DNA from: a bacterium | Lineage (GTDB): Bacteria; Nitrospinota_A; UBA7883; JACRGQ01 | Direction: 5' to 3' | Assembly (NCBI GenBank): GCA_021815535.1 | Contig: JAKAGL010000027.1 | Span: forward strand, 1-15,933 | Length of the DNA stretch: 15,933 nucleotides | Shown: in pieces, positions 13,649-15,933 of the stretch | Layout: each line of letters begins with the position of its first letter | Position numbering within the stretch: position 1 is the first letter of the stretch | The notes under the pieces: generated by a model | The model's database searches: none | Told to the model about the DNA's origin: nothing | The model's input: the letters and a program-made list of their open reading frames with translations, nothing else | Position numbers and translations under genes: made by a program

Positions 13649-14089
13649 TCACCCGTGTTTAGGCGGCAACTTAACAATGGCGATCCAGAATTCCTCTATG
13701 GAGCGGACGACGCGGATGAACTGCTCAAGGTCGACCGGTTTGCTGATATAGGCATTCGCGTGGAGTTTATAGGTTCGGAGGATGTCTTCCTCGGCGGATG
13801 AGCTGGTGAGAACGACTATCGGAATGGCTTTCAACGATTCGTCCGCTTTGACCTCGGCAAGCACCTCGCGGCCGTCTTTCCGCGGCAGATTGAGATCGAG
13901 CAGGATCAGATCGGGCCGCGGCGCATCGGCAAATTCACCCCGGTGATAGAGGAAATCCATAGCTACCACGCCGTCGCTGACAACATGTAAACTATTGACC
14001 ATTTTCACATCTTCCATTGCCAGACGCGTCAGCTCGGCATCGGCGGGATTGTCTTCAACCAATAGGATGTTTATTGAATCGGCTCTCAT
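13649..14089 (-). CDS. Rcp1-like single-domain response regulator (second of a tandem pair)
   Basis: From the ATG at 14089 the protein has 146 residues and is a lone receiver domain. It shows the acidic pair in LLVEDNPADAE, the phospho-acceptor Asp in LILLDLNLP, the Thr in VVLTSSS, and the Lys in SKPVD. The start at 14089 leaves nine bases to an AAGGA Shine-Dalgarno; the in-frame ATG at 14095 leaves only three. Its motifs (NPADAELT, APRPDLILLDLNLPRKDGREVL, EEDILRTYKL) are those of the Rcp1 group, which partners phytochrome-like histidine kinases and lacks a DNA-binding output. It is about 63% identical to the upstream paralogue by my hand alignment (87 of ~138), so the pair arose by tandem duplication. 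It lies 15 bp after that gene, as the last gene of the operon. Confidence 0.93.
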   Translation of the reverse strand: MRADSINILLVEDNPADAELTRLAMEDVKMVNSLHVVSDGVVAMDFLYHRGEFADAPRPDLILLDLNLPRKDGREVLAEVKADESLKAIPIVVLTSSSAEEDILRTYKLHANAYISKPVDLEQFIRVVRSIEEFWIAIVKLPPKHG

Positions 14090-14104
14090 ATTCATGCTTC
14101 CTTT

Positions 14105-14554
14105 CTATTTGACGGAAGGTGCTTCAGGCGGCCGCTTGACGTTCGCGGTCCAATAATCCCCAACCGAACCCGCCACGCGGAGAAATTGGTCAACATCGAC
14201 CGGCTTTGTGAGATACGCACTCGACTGAAGCTGATATGTCCGCAGAATGTCCTCCTGGGCGGACGACCAGGTAAGTATCACCACCGGAATGTCTTTCAAG
14301 GCGTCCGAGGCCTTGATCTCGGCCAGCAATTCCCGGCCATCCATACGGGGAAGATTGAGGTCGAGCAAAATGAGATCGGGCCGCGGCGCGTGGATGAAAT
14401 CGCCCTGATGATGCAGGAAATCCAATGCTTCGATCCCATCCCCCACGATATGAAAGCCGCCGACCACCTTCGCGTCCTCCAGAACGATACGGGTATGCTC
14501 GGCATCGGCAGGATTGTCTTCGACCAGCAGGACCTCCATTGACTCTGTTTTCAT
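14105..14554 (-). CDS. Rcp1-like single-domain response regulator (first of a tandem pair)
   Basis: The lone receiver has 149 residues and complete phosphorylation residues: ED in LLVEDNPADAE, Asp in LILLDLNLP, Thr in VILTWSS and Lys in TKPVD. The residue after the switch Thr is Trp here and Ser in the neighbour, a difference in the region that affects phosphorylation kinetics and partner contacts. Its ATG overlaps the kinase stop codon (ATGA at 14551-14554), implying translational coupling and approximately matched expression with that kinase. A GGAGG sits ten bases upstream within the kinase gene. The C-terminal ~12 residues (VKRPPEAPSVK) form a tail beyond the domain. Like its tandem partner it lacks an output domain, so signalling must go through protein-protein contact or phosphotransfer to another protein. 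Confidence 0.94.
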   Translation of the reverse strand: MKTESMEVLLVEDNPADAEHTRIVLEDAKVVGGFHIVGDGIEALDFLHHQGDFIHAPRPDLILLDLNLPRMDGRELLAEIKASDALKDIPVVILTWSSAQEDILRTYQLQSSAYLTKPVDVDQFLRVAGSVGDYWTANVKRPPEAPSVK

Positions 14555-15933
14555 GTCAGTACTTCCTCCGGTTTGTATGGCTTCTTACTGATTGTAAACC
14601 AGAATGTGGCGCCCTTGCCGGTCTCCGATTTCACCCATATTCTTCCCCCATGACGTTCCACCAGTTTTTTCACCAATGCCAGTCCAATGCCAGTCCCGGC
14701 GTATTCCCGCTGTGTGTGAAGCCGCTGGAAGATGACGAATATTTTCTCGAAATATTTAGGTTCGATGCCGATGCCGTTATCCTGCACCCAAAAAGTCCAT
14801 TCCTTGTCATCCTCTGTCGCGCCAACATGGATGCAGGGCGGCTCACTTCCGCGGAACTTCACGGCGTTGAGGATGAGATTCTGGAACACCTGCATGATCT
14901 GTATTTCATCGCCAATAATATCTGGCAGCTGGCCGTGGGAGATCGTGGTATCGGGGCTTTGGATCTTCTGCGACGCAATAATGCTTTCGACCAGTTCTTC
15001 CGTCCGTACCAGAGTAAAGGGTTTGCCGCGCGATCCCACACGCGAAAAATTCAGGAGATCGTTGATAAGGGCCTGCATGCGCAGGGCTGCCCCGGTGACG
15101 AAGTTGATGTACATATCAGCATTGTCATCAAGCTGGGATTTATAGCGCTTCTCCAGAAGCTGCACATAGCTGGTAATGGTACGGAGGGGTTCCTGCAGAT
15201 CATGTGAAGAGACATAGGCGAACTGCTCCAGCTCCCTGTTGGAGCGTTCCAACTGATCTCTCTTGTGGTGCAGCTCTTTCAGCGTATTTATCCGCTCTGT
15301 GATGTCGCGCGCGGCGGCAAACAATACCGACCTGTCAGCCGACGGCGCCGACGCCCATTCCAGCCATTTGTAACTTCCGTCCTTGCAGAGGTAACGGTTG
15401 GTAAAATGCATGGTTAATTCTCCGGATGACAATTTAGCCATCTCTTTCAAGGTCGCTTCCCTGTCATCAGGATGGATAAGATCGAGAAAGGGGATGGAAA
15501 GCAGCTCCTGTTCGGTGTATCCAAGCACGTCGTGCCAGATAGGGTTGACCTTTAAGAACCGCCCATCGGTAGTGGCAACGCAGACCATGTCAGGGACAAG
15601 ATTGAAGAACCTGGTTAATTCCTCTTCGGCCCGTTTATGCTCCTCCATTTCGTTGTACAGTTTATGGGTGTTCTCGTCGATATTTGCCAGCATCATATTG
15701 AAATTTTCGGCCAGGACACCGGGCTCGCCTGCAAATGCGGGGGCGCGGACTTCAGGCTCTCCTTTTGCCACCCTGCGCGCCAACGCGGCAAGCATTTCGA
15801 TGGGGGATGCAAGGTTTTTTGCCATACCCGCGGCAAGCCATAGGAGGAGGGCCGCGAGCATCAAGTACAGGCCGATAAAGTATGTTATCAAAAGAGTAGT
15901 GGAGGCATAGATATCCGCCGTACGCCTTTTGAT
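14551..15933 (-). CDS. Membrane-bound PAS histidine kinase, partial (N-terminus outside window)
   Basis: The minus-strand frame is open to the right edge; 460 residues are visible and the true start lies beyond 15933. The visible part begins with a short basic segment, then a membrane helix (about residues 25-50). A HAMP-like linker (about 50-85) and coiled segment follow, then a PAS domain (about 105-215, FFNLVPDMVCVATTDGRFLKVN to ARDITER). A HisKA domain carries phospho-acceptor His244 in SSHDLQEPLRT, a form common in phytochrome-like kinases. The HATPase_c domain has an N box with Asn356, G1 DNGIG (385-389) and G2 GTGIGLAL (413-420), so the catalytic core is complete. The missing N-terminus probably holds another membrane helix and a periplasmic sensor. 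The stop codon overlaps the next gene's ATG. The two Rcp1-like receivers downstream are its likely targets. Confidence 0.93.
   Translation of the reverse strand: MKRRTADIYASTTLLITYFIGLYLMLAALLLWLAAGMAKNLASPIEMLAALARRVAKGEPEVRAPAFAGEPGVLAENFNMMLANIDENTHKLYNEMEEHKRAEEELTRFFNLVPDMVCVATTDGRFLKVNPIWHDVLGYTEQELLSIPFLDLIHPDDREATLKEMAKLSSGELTMHFTNRYLCKDGSYKWLEWASAPSADRSVLFAAARDITERINTLKELHHKRDQLERSNRELEQFAYVSSHDLQEPLRTITSYVQLLEKRYKSQLDDNADMYINFVTGAALRMQALINDLLNFSRVGSRGKPFTLVRTEELVESIIASQKIQSPDTTISHGQLPDIIGDEIQIMQVFQNLILNAVKFRGSEPPCIHVGATEDDKEWTFWVQDNGIGIEPKYFEKIFVIFQRLHTQREYAGTGIGLALVKKLVERHGGRIWVKSETGKGATFWFTISKKPYKPEEVLT

Overview
The window looks like chromosomal DNA from a GC-rich Gram-negative bacterium. 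The evidence is two outer-membrane beta-barrel proteins, a periplasmic DsbC-type isomerase, a periplasmic c-type cytochrome, and c-di-GMP (PilZ) and two-component signalling. Several families (B12-type radical SAM, HPP, DUF3187, DUF3334-like, RCC1 propeller) are common in environmental Deltaproteobacteria, Nitrospinota and Nitrospirota-like lineages, but I cannot name the taxon. I see no phage, IS element, CRISPR array or rRNA.

Layout. (1) 1-2827: a B12-binding-type radical SAM gene (minus strand, cut by the left edge) diverges from tyrS with only 23 bp between start codons. (2) 2903-3507: a higB-higA toxin-antitoxin pair on the minus strand, with a promoter/operator just upstream. The 3' fifth of tyrS and higA form a low-GC patch. 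(3) 3633-6630: a POTRA-less Omp85-type barrel protein (+), a DUF3334/CheX-like protein (-) and a DUF3187 outer-membrane protein (+). The two barrel genes seem to have leaderless promoters. (4) 6709-8929: a DsbC-like isomerase, then a tight cluster of HPP membrane protein, UspA-like protein and a small cytochrome c that lacks the usual Met-Pro ligand. (5) 9081-9157: tRNA-His(GTG) with its own promoter. (6) 9345-13601: a 644-aa PilZ protein of mostly unknown content, then a secreted FecR / glycine-zipper / seven-blade RCC1 propeller protein. (7) 13649-15933 (minus): a membrane histidine kinase (HAMP-PAS-HisKA-HATPase, N-terminus outside the window) followed by two tandem Rcp1-like single-domain response regulators.

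How they fit together. Much of the window concerns the envelope and signalling. The DsbC-like protein could serve cysteine-rich exported proteins; both the Omp85-like barrel and the cytochrome carry candidate cysteine pairs. The kinase and two receivers form a compact phosphorelay with no DNA-binding output, so they probably act through protein contacts. The DUF3334-like protein keeps most of the CheC/CheX/FliY phosphatase signature, so it could dephosphorylate a receiver, though nothing here links it to this pair. No gap between genes exceeds about 190 bp. I see no single, obviously new multi-gene system. The most unusual items are the cytochrome, the PilZ protein, the FecR-RCC1 fusion and the mosaic tyrS next to higBA.
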